Below are positions 1-8,702 of a DNA stretch of 64,000 nt, in pieces. The position numbers and the translations under genes are program-made. This stretch comes from Chitinophaga arvensicola. GTDB lineage: Bacteria; Bacteroidota; Bacteroidia; Chitinophagales; Chitinophagaceae. The stretch covers positions 3,379,499-3,443,498 of the forward strand of contig NZ_FOJG01000001.1 in the NCBI RefSeq assembly GCF_900110835.1, given 5' to 3'. The notes below the pieces were generated by a model. The model made no database searches. It was not told the DNA's origin and saw nothing but the letters and a program-made list of their open reading frames with translations. Position 1 is the stretch's first letter, and every line of letters starts with the position of its first letter.

Positions 1-540
1 GATGATCATGACCCTTGAATCCCTGGGTTTTAATAATGCTTTATCATCATCTGCAGCTATTACATTGGAATACCAGGGCACATCTCCGAAGCGGGTGACC
101 ATAGAGAAGTAAAAGAAGGCGCGGAAAAACCGGGCGGTTCCTTCATACTTATTGATGATAGCCGGGTTCACGCTACCCGTTCTGCAATTATTGATAAAGT
201 AATTGATGTTTCTCAGTGCGCTCCAATCCCATCCCCCGCCTGATACAGGAATGGTCCGGTTGCCGGTAAGCTCACTGGGCAGGCTGTTCAGGATGATGTT
301 GTCTGAGTTCTCACCGGTTAAGCCATAGAAAGGAAGTGTAGGTGTTTGATCGTTGCCGGAAGGACCAGGTATCACCACATCATAAAAAGAATTCGTGTAA
401 AGGTCCAGCTGATTCTCCGAATTAAAAGCGTTATTGGGAGATATCTGTGAAAGCGGATCTCTGTCAAGAAATTTTGAGCAGGAAGCAAGTGTTAATGAAA
501 CCAGTATCGCTGCTGATATTTTTTTTATATCCCGTTGCAT
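1..540 (-). CDS. SusD/RagB-like outer-membrane lipoprotein, 5' part only
   Basis: This is the first 180 codons of a SusD-like glycan-binding lipoprotein; the rest lies beyond the window edge. The start ATG is at 538-540. A short hydrophobic leader ends in a lipobox-like A-S-C with Cys21, followed by the K-F-L-D opening typical of SusD proteins. The later stretch R-F-F-R-A-F-F-Y-F matches the conserved SusD helix that lies near the SusC partner. SusD proteins sit on the cell surface and cap the SusC transporter. The start is 20 bp downstream of the SusC stop, so the two are almost certainly cotranscribed. The substrate cannot be read from this part. Confidence 0.9.
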   Translation of the reverse strand, partial: MQRDIKKISAAILVSLTLASCSKFLDRDPLSQISPNNAFNSENQLDLYTNSFYDVVIPGPSGNDQTPTLPFYGLTGENSDNIILNSLPSELTGNRTIPVSGGGWDWSALRNINYFINNCRTGSVNPAIINKYEGTARFFRAFFYFSMVTRFGDVPWYSNVIAADDDKALLKPRDSRVMII

Positions 541-560
541 AGTTGATGTCCGTTGTAAGA

Positions 561-3500
561 TTAGAAAGTTACGTTTACGCCCATGGTATAGTTCTTCATG
601 TAGGGATACGACCTGGCGCCATTGTCGGTAGCATTGGCCGCAGAAGAATTGGCATTGTAGGCGCCGCTGCCTCTGTCCACATCATAGGGCCCTACAGATT
701 CCGGATCTATGTATTTAGACCTGAACTTCGTAAAGGTGAGCAGGTTTTGTCCGGAGAAGTAGATATATACATTCTGCACATAGTTACGGAAGCGGCCCAG
801 GGTAGCAGGAGTAACGGTATAACCAAGGGTCATTGTTTTCAGTCGCAGGTAACCGATGTTTTGCAGATAGCGGTCGTTGGGCGTATTCAATGCACCGCCG
901 GAATACACTTCATAACCTCTCACGATAGGGAAATAAGCATCCGGATTTTCCGGTGTCCATACGTCTTTTCCAAAGTCTTTAGGAATGAAGGAAGTATACG
1001 GTCTTCCATACACGCCCCAGAAAAGGCCTGCTTCTACTGTTGGGTACCAGTCTTGTTTCAACACGCCCTGGAAGAATAAGGACAGGTCAAAATTGTTCCA
1101 GTTCACGCGGGTGTTAAAGCCGTAAGAGTAGCGGGGTAAGGAGTTACCGATCACTTTCAGATCGCCATGATCCGATACGGTATTACTACCGTTATTGATA
1201 GTTTTATCTCCGTTGAGGTCTTTGAATTTCACGTCGCCGCCTTTTAGTTTGCTCCATTCTCCGGGCGATTCTACCCGCTGCGACTGATCGATCTGGTCCT
1301 GGTTGATAGGCCATGCCGCAGCTTCTGCATCATTCCTGAATAAGCCATCTGTGGAGTAGCCCCAGATTTCTCCTATCCGCTGGCCTACATAGTAGTTATT
1401 TAATAATTGTTTGGGGTTATCAAATTTGGTGATCTTCGCCGTATAGTCGCTGATGTTACCTCCAACGGATACGGTCATATTTTTACCACCTACGAGGTAG
1501 TGATTACTCCAGTTGAAAGAGAATTCAAAGCCGTCGGTTTGCAGGTTACCGGCATTTTGTTTGGGTGAGCCGGCCCCGAATACGCCGGGAAGGGTTTTAC
1601 CATTGATCAGCATGTCTGTGGTGAGGCGGCGGTAACGGTCGAAACTGAGTTGCAGGTTTTTAAATACGGTTACATCAATACCCACGTTTAAAGACTTGGT
1701 TTTTTCCCAGGTAAAATTGGGGGTAATAGGATTGGGCGCATTGATATATTTCACCTGTCCGTTGCTGTTCACCCAATTGCTGGTACCATTGTTCATGACG
1801 GGGATATAAGGGTAGAAATCGGCCGAACTGCTGCCCACGTCCTGGTTACCCAGCAAGCCATAGGAGGCTCTTAATTTCAGGTCGCTGACCTGTTTTTTGA
1901 GCGGTGCAAAGAAGTGCTCGCTGCTGATGCGCCATCCGCCGGATACAGAAGGGAATAATCCGAAACGGCTGCTCCGGGGAAACCTGGTGGTACCATCATA
2001 CCTGCTGTTGAGTTCCAGTAGGTATTTGCTTTTGTAGTCGTACGCTACTCTGCCGAAAACGCCCATCAGCGCCCATTCTTTTTCATTACCGGCAGCGTAG
2101 TTGCTTCCGGTGGCCAGGTCCAGTTCATTCAGGTCGTCGGACAACAGATCAAACGCCCGGGCATTGGTATATTTAAACCGTTGCAGTTCCTGGTTATAGC
2201 CGGCGGTAACCTGCAGGTGATGACCTTTCCAGTTATTGGTGTAAGTGGTGAAGAGGTTGAGGGTCTGATGCTGGTCGATGTTATTGGTTTCTGCTAAATA
2301 GCTGTTGCCATCGTATTCATATTTGCCCGGATAAACGGACCAGGGAAACTTCGCAGACCGTTGTGTTAAGTAGCTGGGCATGTATTCGTAAGAGAAGTTA
2401 CCATCTACTTTCAGTTTGTCTTTGAAGAAGTTCATGGTGAACCCCAGGATCTCCGAGATATTGTATTTTATTTCCTTTCCTTTTGACTTGCCATACGACA
2501 ATTCAGGATATTCACTGGCGGCATAGTTATTCAGGTTTGTTCTGAACCGGAAGGAGCCATCGGGGTTTTGGGGAACATAGGCGGCCATAGCGTGATTATA
2601 CAAACCGGTATTGTTACCATATTTACCGGCGCCGGGCCAGTTGTTCTGACCGGTGGAGAACTGCACATTGGTGTAGAGGTTCAGCCAGTCTTTTACCTGT
2701 GAGTTGATTTTTGCTCTGAGGTTATAGCTTTTGTAGCTGTCGTTTCCCAGGTAGTCCTGGTATAACCCGCTCTGGGAAAGGTATCTGCCGGAAAGGAGGA
2801 TATTTGTTTTTTCCGATCCGCCGCTCAGCGTGAAATGATGTTCCATCTGGGGCGTGGCTTTTCTGTAGAGGTAATGCCACCAATCAGTATTACCGTAGGA
2901 AACATACATATCGGTACCATTGCGGTTTTGTTTGACGATATCCGGCAGACTTTTATCTGTTTGTCTCTTTTTTAATTCGGCATAGTCGTTATCGTTATAG
3001 CCTGAATAGCTGCTGCCGGTGTTGCGGCTGAAAGCCTCATCTACCAGTTTCAGTTGTTCATATCCGTCTGTCATGAAATCGGTTCTGGTAGTAGGGGTTT
3101 GTATGCCGTAGCTATATCCGTAGGAGAGATTTAATTTACCTGTTTTGGCCGTTTTGGTGGTGATGAGTATTACGCCGAAAGCGGCTCTTGCACCATAGAT
3201 GGCAGCAGAGGCCGCGTCTTTCAGTACCGTAACGGAACTGATATCATTGGGGTTCAGCAGATCCATTTTACCAGGTACACCGTCGATGATGATCAGGGGG
3301 GAGCCGCTTACATTGTTGATGGAGGCCATTCCTCTTACGTTAAAGGTGGCAACGCTGCCGGGGTGGCCATCTCCGAAGTTGATGTTCAGATTGGGTATAA
3401 CACCTTGCAGTGCCTGTCCTACGGTGGCTACCGGCTTATTTTCAAAAGCAGTGGCATCCACCTGGCTCACAGCCCCGGTGAGGTTTACTTTTTTCTGCGT

Positions 3501-3872
3501 GCCATAACCTACTACCACGATATCGTTTAGCTGCTTATTACCTGGTTTCATGCGTACGAGCAGGTTCCCGATATTATTGACAATGGCTACTGCTTTTTCG
3601 GTATAGGCTTCATAACCGACGTAGCTGAATTGAAAATCATATTTGTTGCCGATAGCGAGGTTGTCTATACTGAACAGTCCTGCGCTGTCTGTTTGTGTGG
3701 CGCTGCTGAAGGTTTTGTTGAGCCATGCGCTGACCGTTACTCCCGGCAGCGGACTTCCCTTTTCATCCAGCACGGTTCCTTTTATCTTTGCATTTTGTGC
3801 ATAGACCAATACCGGGAGGAAGCCCAGCAGGAGAAAGAGGATGCCGATAGTTTTCTTTTTAAAGAGGATCAT
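561..3872 (-). CDS. SusC/RagA-family TonB-linked outer-membrane transporter
   Basis: This 1103-residue protein imports its ligand across the outer membrane, driven by TonB. A signal peptide occupies residues 1-25, a carboxypeptidase-regulatory-like beta-sandwich about 28-108, the SusC signature D-I-V-V-V-G-Y-G at 117-124, then the plug (P-L-I-I-I-D-G-V-P-G and A-A-I-Y-G-A-R-A motifs) and a long beta-barrel ending in a C-terminal Phe. It lies upstream of a SusD gene and downstream of fecR and an ECF sigma gene. Signal-transducing receptors of this kind usually carry an STN domain between signal peptide and plug; none is visible, since the beta-sandwich follows the signal peptide directly. Confidence 0.96.
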   Translation of the reverse strand: MILFKKKTIGILFLLLGFLPVLVYAQNAKIKGTVLDEKGSPLPGVTVSAWLNKTFSSATQTDSAGLFSIDNLAIGNKYDFQFSYVGYEAYTEKAVAIVNNIGNLLVRMKPGNKQLNDIVVVGYGTQKKVNLTGAVSQVDATAFENKPVATVGQALQGVIPNLNINFGDGHPGSVATFNVRGMASINNVSGSPLIIIDGVPGKMDLLNPNDISSVTVLKDAASAAIYGARAAFGVILITTKTAKTGKLNLSYGYSYGIQTPTTRTDFMTDGYEQLKLVDEAFSRNTGSSYSGYNDNDYAELKKRQTDKSLPDIVKQNRNGTDMYVSYGNTDWWHYLYRKATPQMEHHFTLSGGSEKTNILLSGRYLSQSGLYQDYLGNDSYKSYNLRAKINSQVKDWLNLYTNVQFSTGQNNWPGAGKYGNNTGLYNHAMAAYVPQNPDGSFRFRTNLNNYAASEYPELSYGKSKGKEIKYNISEILGFTMNFFKDKLKVDGNFSYEYMPSYLTQRSAKFPWSVYPGKYEYDGNSYLAETNNIDQHQTLNLFTTYTNNWKGHHLQVTAGYNQELQRFKYTNARAFDLLSDDLNELDLATGSNYAAGNEKEWALMGVFGRVAYDYKSKYLLELNSRYDGTTRFPRSSRFGLFPSVSGGWRISSEHFFAPLKKQVSDLKLRASYGLLGNQDVGSSSADFYPYIPVMNNGTSNWVNSNGQVKYINAPNPITPNFTWEKTKSLNVGIDVTVFKNLQLSFDRYRRLTTDMLINGKTLPGVFGAGSPKQNAGNLQTDGFEFSFNWSNHYLVGGKNMTVSVGGNISDYTAKITKFDNPKQLLNNYYVGQRIGEIWGYSTDGLFRNDAEAAAWPINQDQIDQSQRVESPGEWSKLKGGDVKFKDLNGDKTINNGSNTVSDHGDLKVIGNSLPRYSYGFNTRVNWNNFDLSLFFQGVLKQDWYPTVEAGLFWGVYGRPYTSFIPKDFGKDVWTPENPDAYFPIVRGYEVYSGGALNTPNDRYLQNIGYLRLKTMTLGYTVTPATLGRFRNYVQNVYIYFSGQNLLTFTKFRSKYIDPESVGPYDVDRGSGAYNANSSAANATDNGARSYPYMKNYTMGVNVTF

Positions 3873-3985
3873 GTTTGATAATTTTCATTCAAAAGTTGTG
3901 GTAAGGCAATAGACACCCGTTCTCCCCGGTGGAGGAGTTTTTTTCGTACCTGGCAGGTGCGGAAACGGGTACTTACTTTATAATT

Positions 3986-5032
3986 TTATGGATAGATGAT
4001 TTTGAGTTCATTATCTGTTAACTCGTATTGCAGGTTATTCATTCCGCAAAGCATTTTTAACAGGTTTTCGAGAGAATCATTGGCATTGAAATAGCCGGTA
4101 AATGGTATTTCCTGCAGTTTTTCCCTGTTGGTATAGACGATCTGTAATTGAAATTTCTTTGCCAGGTTATCAAAAACATCTGCCAGCGGCGTATTTCTGA
4201 AATTCAGGTTAATGGAGTCTGCATTGCTGGCCGGTGCTTCTTTGCGCAGGTTCTTTTTCGCTTTTACGGCAGGCGATATCCGGGTAATCAGGTAGTCGAA
4301 ATCTTTTGCTACAGACAGTTGTTCACCGGGATTCAGGTAAGCTTTTTTAGTGCCGCCGTTTATCGCGGGATGAATCACTACTCTTCCTTCATACAATAAT
4401 ACCTGTACATTTTTATTACTGGTGTTTACCCGGAAACGTGTACCCAATGCCGTAGTGGCAATACCGTTGGCATATACGGTAAAGGGTTTTGCGTGATCTG
4501 TACTTACGTTAAACTCAGCGGCACCACTCATGGTAATATCTCTTTTGTTATGCGTGAAAGGGATATCATAATGCAGACTGCTATGCGGATAAAGCGCTGC
4601 AGTAGAACCATCCGGCAATGCAATATTCATGACGGTATCCGATTTGTTGACGGTATGTTGATGCACAATTGCGATGACGGGCATAGTATTATTTGTTTGT
4701 CCGGTTTCGGCTTTCTTTACCCATTGCCAGGTGATGATAACAGCCAGTGCAATACCTGCTGCTATGCCGGCGATGCGTGGGAGATAGCCGATTGTTTTTT
4801 TCTTTGAAGCATGGCTGGTAGCAGATATATTGGTATGGATCTTTAGTAACAATTCATCCGCTCTTTTTCTATCTAAAGTACCGGTTACGTGTACCTCTTC
4901 TGTATCCTGTTCCAACAAAGCAGACGCACTGTTTTCTGATTGTTGTTCCAACAATTTTTCCAGTTCCTTCAGTTCATCATGACGGATATTACCAGACCAA
5001 AACTTCTTTATTAATAATTCTGATTTCAGCAT
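3986..5032 (-). CDS. FecR-family anti-sigma factor
   Basis: This 348-residue inner-membrane anti-sigma factor should hold the ECF sigma factor encoded just upstream. The N-terminal cytoplasmic part (about 1-85) contains the usual W-S-G-N segment near residue 13. A single membrane helix lies at about 87-105. The periplasmic FecR beta domain contains A-L-Y-P-H-S-S-L and F-T-V-Y-A-N-G. The C-terminal part (about 275-348), with L-A-D-V-F-D-N-L-A, resembles the DUF4974 domain common in Bacteroidota FecR proteins. It starts 63 bp after the sigma gene and ends 113 bp before susC, in the normal sigma-FecR-SusC-SusD order. Confidence 0.94.
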   Translation of the reverse strand: MLKSELLIKKFWSGNIRHDELKELEKLLEQQSENSASALLEQDTEEVHVTGTLDRKRADELLLKIHTNISATSHASKKKTIGYLPRIAGIAAGIALAVIITWQWVKKAETGQTNNTMPVIAIVHQHTVNKSDTVMNIALPDGSTAALYPHSSLHYDIPFTHNKRDITMSGAAEFNVSTDHAKPFTVYANGIATTALGTRFRVNTSNKNVQVLLYEGRVVIHPAINGGTKKAYLNPGEQLSVAKDFDYLITRISPAVKAKKNLRKEAPASNADSINLNFRNTPLADVFDNLAKKFQLQIVYTNREKLQEIPFTGYFNANDSLENLLKMLCGMNNLQYELTDNELKIIYP

Positions 5033-5095
5033 GCTTTCGCTTTTAAATACAATGACTTTAACAGGAGTGAGGGGTGAGGGTGTGTTATGCTAATG

Positions 5096-5692
5096 TTAAC
5101 AAAAGCTGGCGGTGGAAAATAACATGAGTGCCACGAAGAGGAGATCAGGGTTGGTTTTTACCATTTCCCATTTAATCCGTTCCGCTGCCTTGGTCACATA
5201 TTCCCTTACGGTATAGGGCGATATTCCCAGCAGTTCGGAGGCCTGGCCATAGGTTTTGTGATGTAGTTTGCAAAGCGTAAAAGCCTGTCGCTGTTTAGGA
5301 GGAAGGTTGTTAATAGCTTTATCCAGGTGAACGAGTTGTGCTTCTATATCCACGGTATCTTTATGATCAGCCTGGGGGATGGCTTCATCCGTCAGTTCTC
5401 CTATGAAGTGTAGTTTTTCCCTTACTTTTTTCTGGAGATAATTAAGTGATTTATGCTGACTGACTACCATCAGCCACCCGCCGATAGACAAGCCCGGATC
5501 CAGGGTTTCCCTTTTATCCCACAGGGTAATAAATACATCCTGTAAGATCTCTTCTGCGTCTTCCTGTTTTTTGATTAAGCGGCATATGTTCGCAAAAACA
5601 GCAGGATAATATTTATAGTAAAGAGAATTGAATGACTTTAGGTTTCCTTTCCGCAGTTCGTGTACCAGTACGCTGTTTGCTGCTGTCTCCAT
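5096..5692 (-). CDS. ECF-type RNA polymerase sigma-70 factor (FecI/RpoE-like)
   Basis: The start is placed at an internal Met (ATG 5690-5692), giving 198 residues beginning M-E-T-A-A-N-S, because the region-2 domain then starts in the usual place; a Met 16 codons upstream is also possible. Region 2 is seen in the segment with L-Y-Y-K-Y-Y-P and D-A-E-E-I-L-Q-D-V-F. Region 4 contains L-P-P-K-Q-R-Q-A-F and a helix-turn-helix around G-I-S-P-Y-T-V-R. The C-terminus ends in a hydrophobic tail. It should direct polymerase to the downstream susCD operon when released by FecR. Confidence in the family is high; the target is inferred from position. Confidence 0.93.
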   Translation of the reverse strand: METAANSVLVHELRKGNLKSFNSLYYKYYPAVFANICRLIKKQEDAEEILQDVFITLWDKRETLDPGLSIGGWLMVVSQHKSLNYLQKKVREKLHFIGELTDEAIPQADHKDTVDIEAQLVHLDKAINNLPPKQRQAFTLCKLHHKTYGQASELLGISPYTVREYVTKAAERIKWEMVKTNPDLLFVALMLFSTASFC

Positions 5693-5740
5693 ATGCTGAT
5701 AATATTTGCGTATAAAAAATGAATGACAATCGGTCTGCAA

Positions 5741-6143
5741 GTTGACAAACTTTATGTTCCTGCGGTATTATCTTTCTTTTAAGAATGGCTATTTATGCTT
5801 GCATAGGAAGAAATGGATCTTCATGGTGATACTATTTTCACTATACAGGTGATGTTACTACACCGGTAGCCGGGGGGCCTTTGATATTTAGGTATTCTTG
5901 TATGTATATACCCTTTTTAACCATTCATAAAATGGTCATGCGCGGTATATAAGCCCTATCTTATAGGGGGCGCTTATATAGCGCTGAGATGGGAGTGGGA
6001 TAGGGCTTAACTGGGGCTAACCTCATAAAATGAGTGGTGCTGGTGGGGGTATTATTGTATGATAAGCATGGATGAGGGATATGCACATGAAAATTTGTAT
6101 CTTCATTGGTGAATGAACCCATAGTATTTAGAAAAATAAGATT
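5741..6143. other. Intergenic region with no recognisable gene
   Basis: This region of about 400 bases lies between the divergent sigma-factor gene and the zeta-toxin-like pair. No convincing coding frame was seen. Its main content is the nested inverted repeat at 5950-6009, listed separately. Promoters for the sigma gene and for the pair starting at 6144 must lie here, but no clear promoter was recognised. Confidence 0.5.
5950..6009. repeat. Nested inverted repeat, possible structured RNA or cruciform
   Basis: Perfect 11-bp outer arms (TAAGCCCTATC at 5950-5960 and its complement at 5999-6009) enclose a second perfect 5-bp hairpin (GCGCT at 5970-5974, AGCGC at 5980-5984). No T-run follows on either side, so it does not look like a normal terminator. 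It may fold as RNA or serve as a binding region. Function unknown. Confidence 0.6.
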
Positions 6144-6458
6144 ATGTCAGGAAAAAATAACAGGGCTAAAAACTATCAGGCGCGCAGAAGAAGGGGGGCT
6201 GGCGAGTCAAATGAGTATGAAGAACATCTTCCTGATGGTTTTTTTGATATGGTTGGACGCCGTGCTGCCATCAATGCAATTAACGAGAACAGAGCCATGA
6301 ATTTGCCAGTAACCGGATTGAAAGATGGTTGGGTGGTACGTGAAATGCCAGATGGAAAATATCAGCAGATTTCAGAGGTTAAAATCGTCTCGCATGATGT
6401 TTACAAAAGACGTAATCTTGTAAAAGGTACAGTTATTCATGTCGGTAAAAGGAGCTAA
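6144..6458 (+). CDS. Small basic protein upstream of zeta-toxin-like kinase, putative antitoxin
   Basis: This 104-residue protein has an Arg-rich N-terminus (R-R-R-R at about 15-18). Its middle, N-E-N-R-A-M-N-L-P-V-T-G-L-K-D-G-W-V-V-R-E, resembles small proteins often found just before zeta-toxin-family kinases, which share an R-x-x-N-x-x-x-x-L-P-V-x-x-x-K-D-G pattern. That comparison is from memory and was not searched. It ends 4 bp before the likely start of the kinase gene, so translational coupling is probable. An antitoxin role is inferred from position and size only. It does not resemble the classical epsilon antitoxin, a three-helix bundle. Confidence 0.7.
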   Translation: MSGKNNRAKNYQARRRRGAGESNEYEEHLPDGFFDMVGRRAAINAINENRAMNLPVTGLKDGWVVREMPDGKYQQISEVKIVSHDVYKRRNLVKGTVIHVGKRS

Positions 6459-6462
6459 AAGA

Positions 6463-7179
6463 ATGCGGGTTTTCGCGGGGCCCAACGGCTCCGGGAAAAG
6501 TACCATCATAAAGGAAATCCAGAAGGCATTCAGAACCGGTACTTATATTAATGCAGATGACATTGAAAAGGCTGCCAGGGAGAAGGGATTTGTTAACCTT
6601 GGAGACTATAATCTTGAAGCCGATGCTGCAAATTTTAATGCCTACCTTGAACAATCTACGCTGCTACAAAAGGCCAGGGCAGAAGGATTCACAATTGATT
6701 TGAAATTTTCCAGCAATGTCATAACCATAGGAGCAGATTCCAATAGTTATGAAGCTGCTTTAATTTCTGAATATTTAAGGCGATTATTAATCGAAAAGGG
6801 AGAAACTTTTTCTTTTGAAACCGTTATGTCCCATTCGTCTAAGCTGGATGTACTAAAAAGTGCGCATGCTGCGGGATTTAAAAATTACTTGTATTTTATT
6901 TCTACGGAGTCCGCTGATATTAATGTGAATAGGGTGAAGGAAAGAGTAAAGAAAGGTGGACATCCAGTTAATGAGCAAAAAATCCGGGAACGATATGTGA
7001 AGTCTATGGATCTGGTAATTGATATGCTTTCCTATTGTCATCGTTGTTTTTTCATTGACAATTCAGGAGATGTTTATCGCCTGATTGCAGAGGTAGTGGA
7101 CGGGGAAACATTGAAAATTGAAACTAACGAGATTCCTATCTGGTTTGATATTTATGTATTGCGGAAACTTGGTGTTTAA
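6463..7179 (+). CDS. Zeta-toxin-family P-loop kinase
   Basis: The start at ATG 6463 is preferred because AAAGGAG lies 8 bases upstream and the P-loop then falls at the extreme N-terminus; an in-frame ATG at 6439 would overlap the previous gene by 20 bp. The 238-residue product has Walker A G-P-N-G-S-G-K-S at 6-13, an N-A-D-D-I-E segment near 30-35 in the place of the catalytic-base region, and F-S-F-E-T-V-M-S-H further on, as in zeta-type kinases. Classical zeta toxins phosphorylate UDP-N-acetylglucosamine and block cell-wall synthesis. Whether this subgroup does so is not established. With the small gene upstream it forms a toxin-antitoxin-like pair. Confidence 0.82.
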   Translation: MRVFAGPNGSGKSTIIKEIQKAFRTGTYINADDIEKAAREKGFVNLGDYNLEADAANFNAYLEQSTLLQKARAEGFTIDLKFSSNVITIGADSNSYEAALISEYLRRLLIEKGETFSFETVMSHSSKLDVLKSAHAAGFKNYLYFISTESADINVNRVKERVKKGGHPVNEQKIRERYVKSMDLVIDMLSYCHRCFFIDNSGDVYRLIAEVVDGETLKIETNEIPIWFDIYVLRKLGV

Positions 7180-7340
7180 ACTCCTTTTCCTATGCTATTA
7201 TTCGACCACTCTTCAGGGCACGAAAAAGATCCGGAAAAATAAAGTTGGAGAAGTTTCATCTTAAACTAAGATACTGGCTGGAATTTTTTCATAAGCCCGG
7301 CCAGTATCTTTCATAAAATTATCTATATCTTTTTCTTTCA

Positions 7341-7790
7341 TCACGCATCCGGTATTTCCGGTTCTACCAGCTTTGTCAGTTTCTCCAGTGATTCCTGCCA
7401 GCCCAGGTAGCACATTTCTACAGGTATAACAGCTGGAATTCCTTCCTGCGTAATTTTAATGTCTGTGCCTGCGATTGTTTTCTTAAGCCAGATGGTGGTG
7501 ATCATTTCTCCCGGAAGATTCGGATCATCAAATTTATTGGTGTATTTGATGAATTCATTGGGCTTGAGTTCAAGGTATGACCCGCCGAATGAATGGCTAT
7601 GTCCTGTTGTAAAATTCTGAAAGGACATTTTATAGGAGCCGCCTTCTTTTGCGCTGAATTCATGAACGGTACAAAGAAAGCCGTATGGAGGCAACCAGGA
7701 AGCAATGGCAAGGGCATCCGTGAAGGCGCGGTATACTTTTTCAGGAGAGGTTTTCAGCATCCGGTGTAAAGCAACTTTATTGTCTGACAT
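7341..7790 (-). CDS. SRPBCC (AHSA1/CalC-like) ligand-binding family protein
   Basis: This 149-residue protein has the START-like hydrophobic-pocket fold. The opening segment with S-P-E-K-V-Y-R-A-F-T-D and S-W-L-P-P and the closing helix with G-W-Q-E-S-L-E-K-L-T-K-L-V-E are the standard marks of the AHSA1 (Aha1 C-terminal-like) group. Such proteins bind small hydrophobic ligands and are often of unknown specific role. It stands alone, convergent with the zeta-like gene. No partner is suggested by its neighbours. Confidence 0.88.
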   Translation of the reverse strand: MSDNKVALHRMLKTSPEKVYRAFTDALAIASWLPPYGFLCTVHEFSAKEGGSYKMSFQNFTTGHSHSFGGSYLELKPNEFIKYTNKFDDPNLPGEMITTIWLKKTIAGTDIKITQEGIPAVIPVEMCYLGWQESLEKLTKLVEPEIPDA

Positions 7791-7973
7791 ACTATCTGTT
7801 TTTGGTTCCTACTCTTGTGGCTTTTCGGTTTCGCCCGTTTTTACAGTGGTTGCTGCTCCACTTGTATCGTTGTTAATATCAACACTACAAAGATGGAGGG
7901 AAAAATTGATGTTGACCGAGGTGTAATACGACAACTTGGCGGGGTAAATGCGACGGATAGCGGGAAGTGAAGA

Positions 7974-8480
7974 TTATAGCAGACTAAGCACCTGGTCCCT
8001 GCGGTGGATCACAGAACCGCTGACTTCAACCGTAGCTATATCAAAATCTCCTATCCATTCAGAGAGTATCTCATTCACCTTGCTTCTGAGCCTTGGTAAG
8101 TCTGAACGCGGACAATCTATCAGATCCGGCGTTTCAACAGGTACGAATACAAGGAGGTCTGTTCCGGTGATTATTTCCCGGGCTGTTTCGAAAAGTGTCT
8201 GGATATTTTTGCCGGGATCAATGGCGTGAATGTAAGAGAGGATATCAATGGGGCATCTGTCGAAGATGGTATTGTCTTCGCTGCGTTCTATCTGTTGAAC
8301 GGAATAATGGAATTGTTGTATGAAATCTTCTATATCAGGTATGTCTGAAAATTCATATCCGGATTCTTCCAGTTCGTAGTATGGTTCCTTGTAAAGGGTA
8401 TATGTGGGAAGAGATGCTGCAAGTTCTTCTGCCAGGGTTGTTTTTCCAACGCGGTGAGCGCCTGCAATTGCGATTTTCAT
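7974..8480 (-). CDS. Small P-loop NTPase (AAA/NadR-like kinase fold)
   Basis: This 168-residue cytoplasmic protein has Walker A G-A-H-R-V-G-K-T-T at 7-15. An F-D-R-C-P-I-D segment in the middle resembles the D-R-[CS]-P-x-D motif of deoxynucleoside- or NadR-type kinases. A hydrophobic L-L-V-F-V-P-V strand comes later. The family is usually annotated only as AAA-family ATPase. The length fits a single kinase-like domain with no DNA-binding part. It is monocistronic, with 180 bp to the gene on its left. Substrate unknown. Confidence 0.78.
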   Translation of the reverse strand: MKIAIAGAHRVGKTTLAEELAASLPTYTLYKEPYYELEESGYEFSDIPDIEDFIQQFHYSVQQIERSEDNTIFDRCPIDILSYIHAIDPGKNIQTLFETAREIITGTDLLVFVPVETPDLIDCPRSDLPRLRSKVNEILSEWIGDFDIATVEVSGSVIHRRDQVLSLL

Positions 8481-8702
8481 TTGTATGGGTATTTTTTGTT
8501 TACTGTTTATTTTATTGAGATGAGTACCGCGCGCGGCTATATTCAGGATAGCATGAAAATAGGAATTTTTTAGAAAAATGGCCAGATTAAGTAGTACACT
8601 TTCATATTCGGATGGGTACTATGTGTAGAAATATTTTGCCGGATTCTTCGGTCATGGCAAAGTAGCTATAAAATTTGTAACTCCCGATAATGTTAAACCT
8701 GT

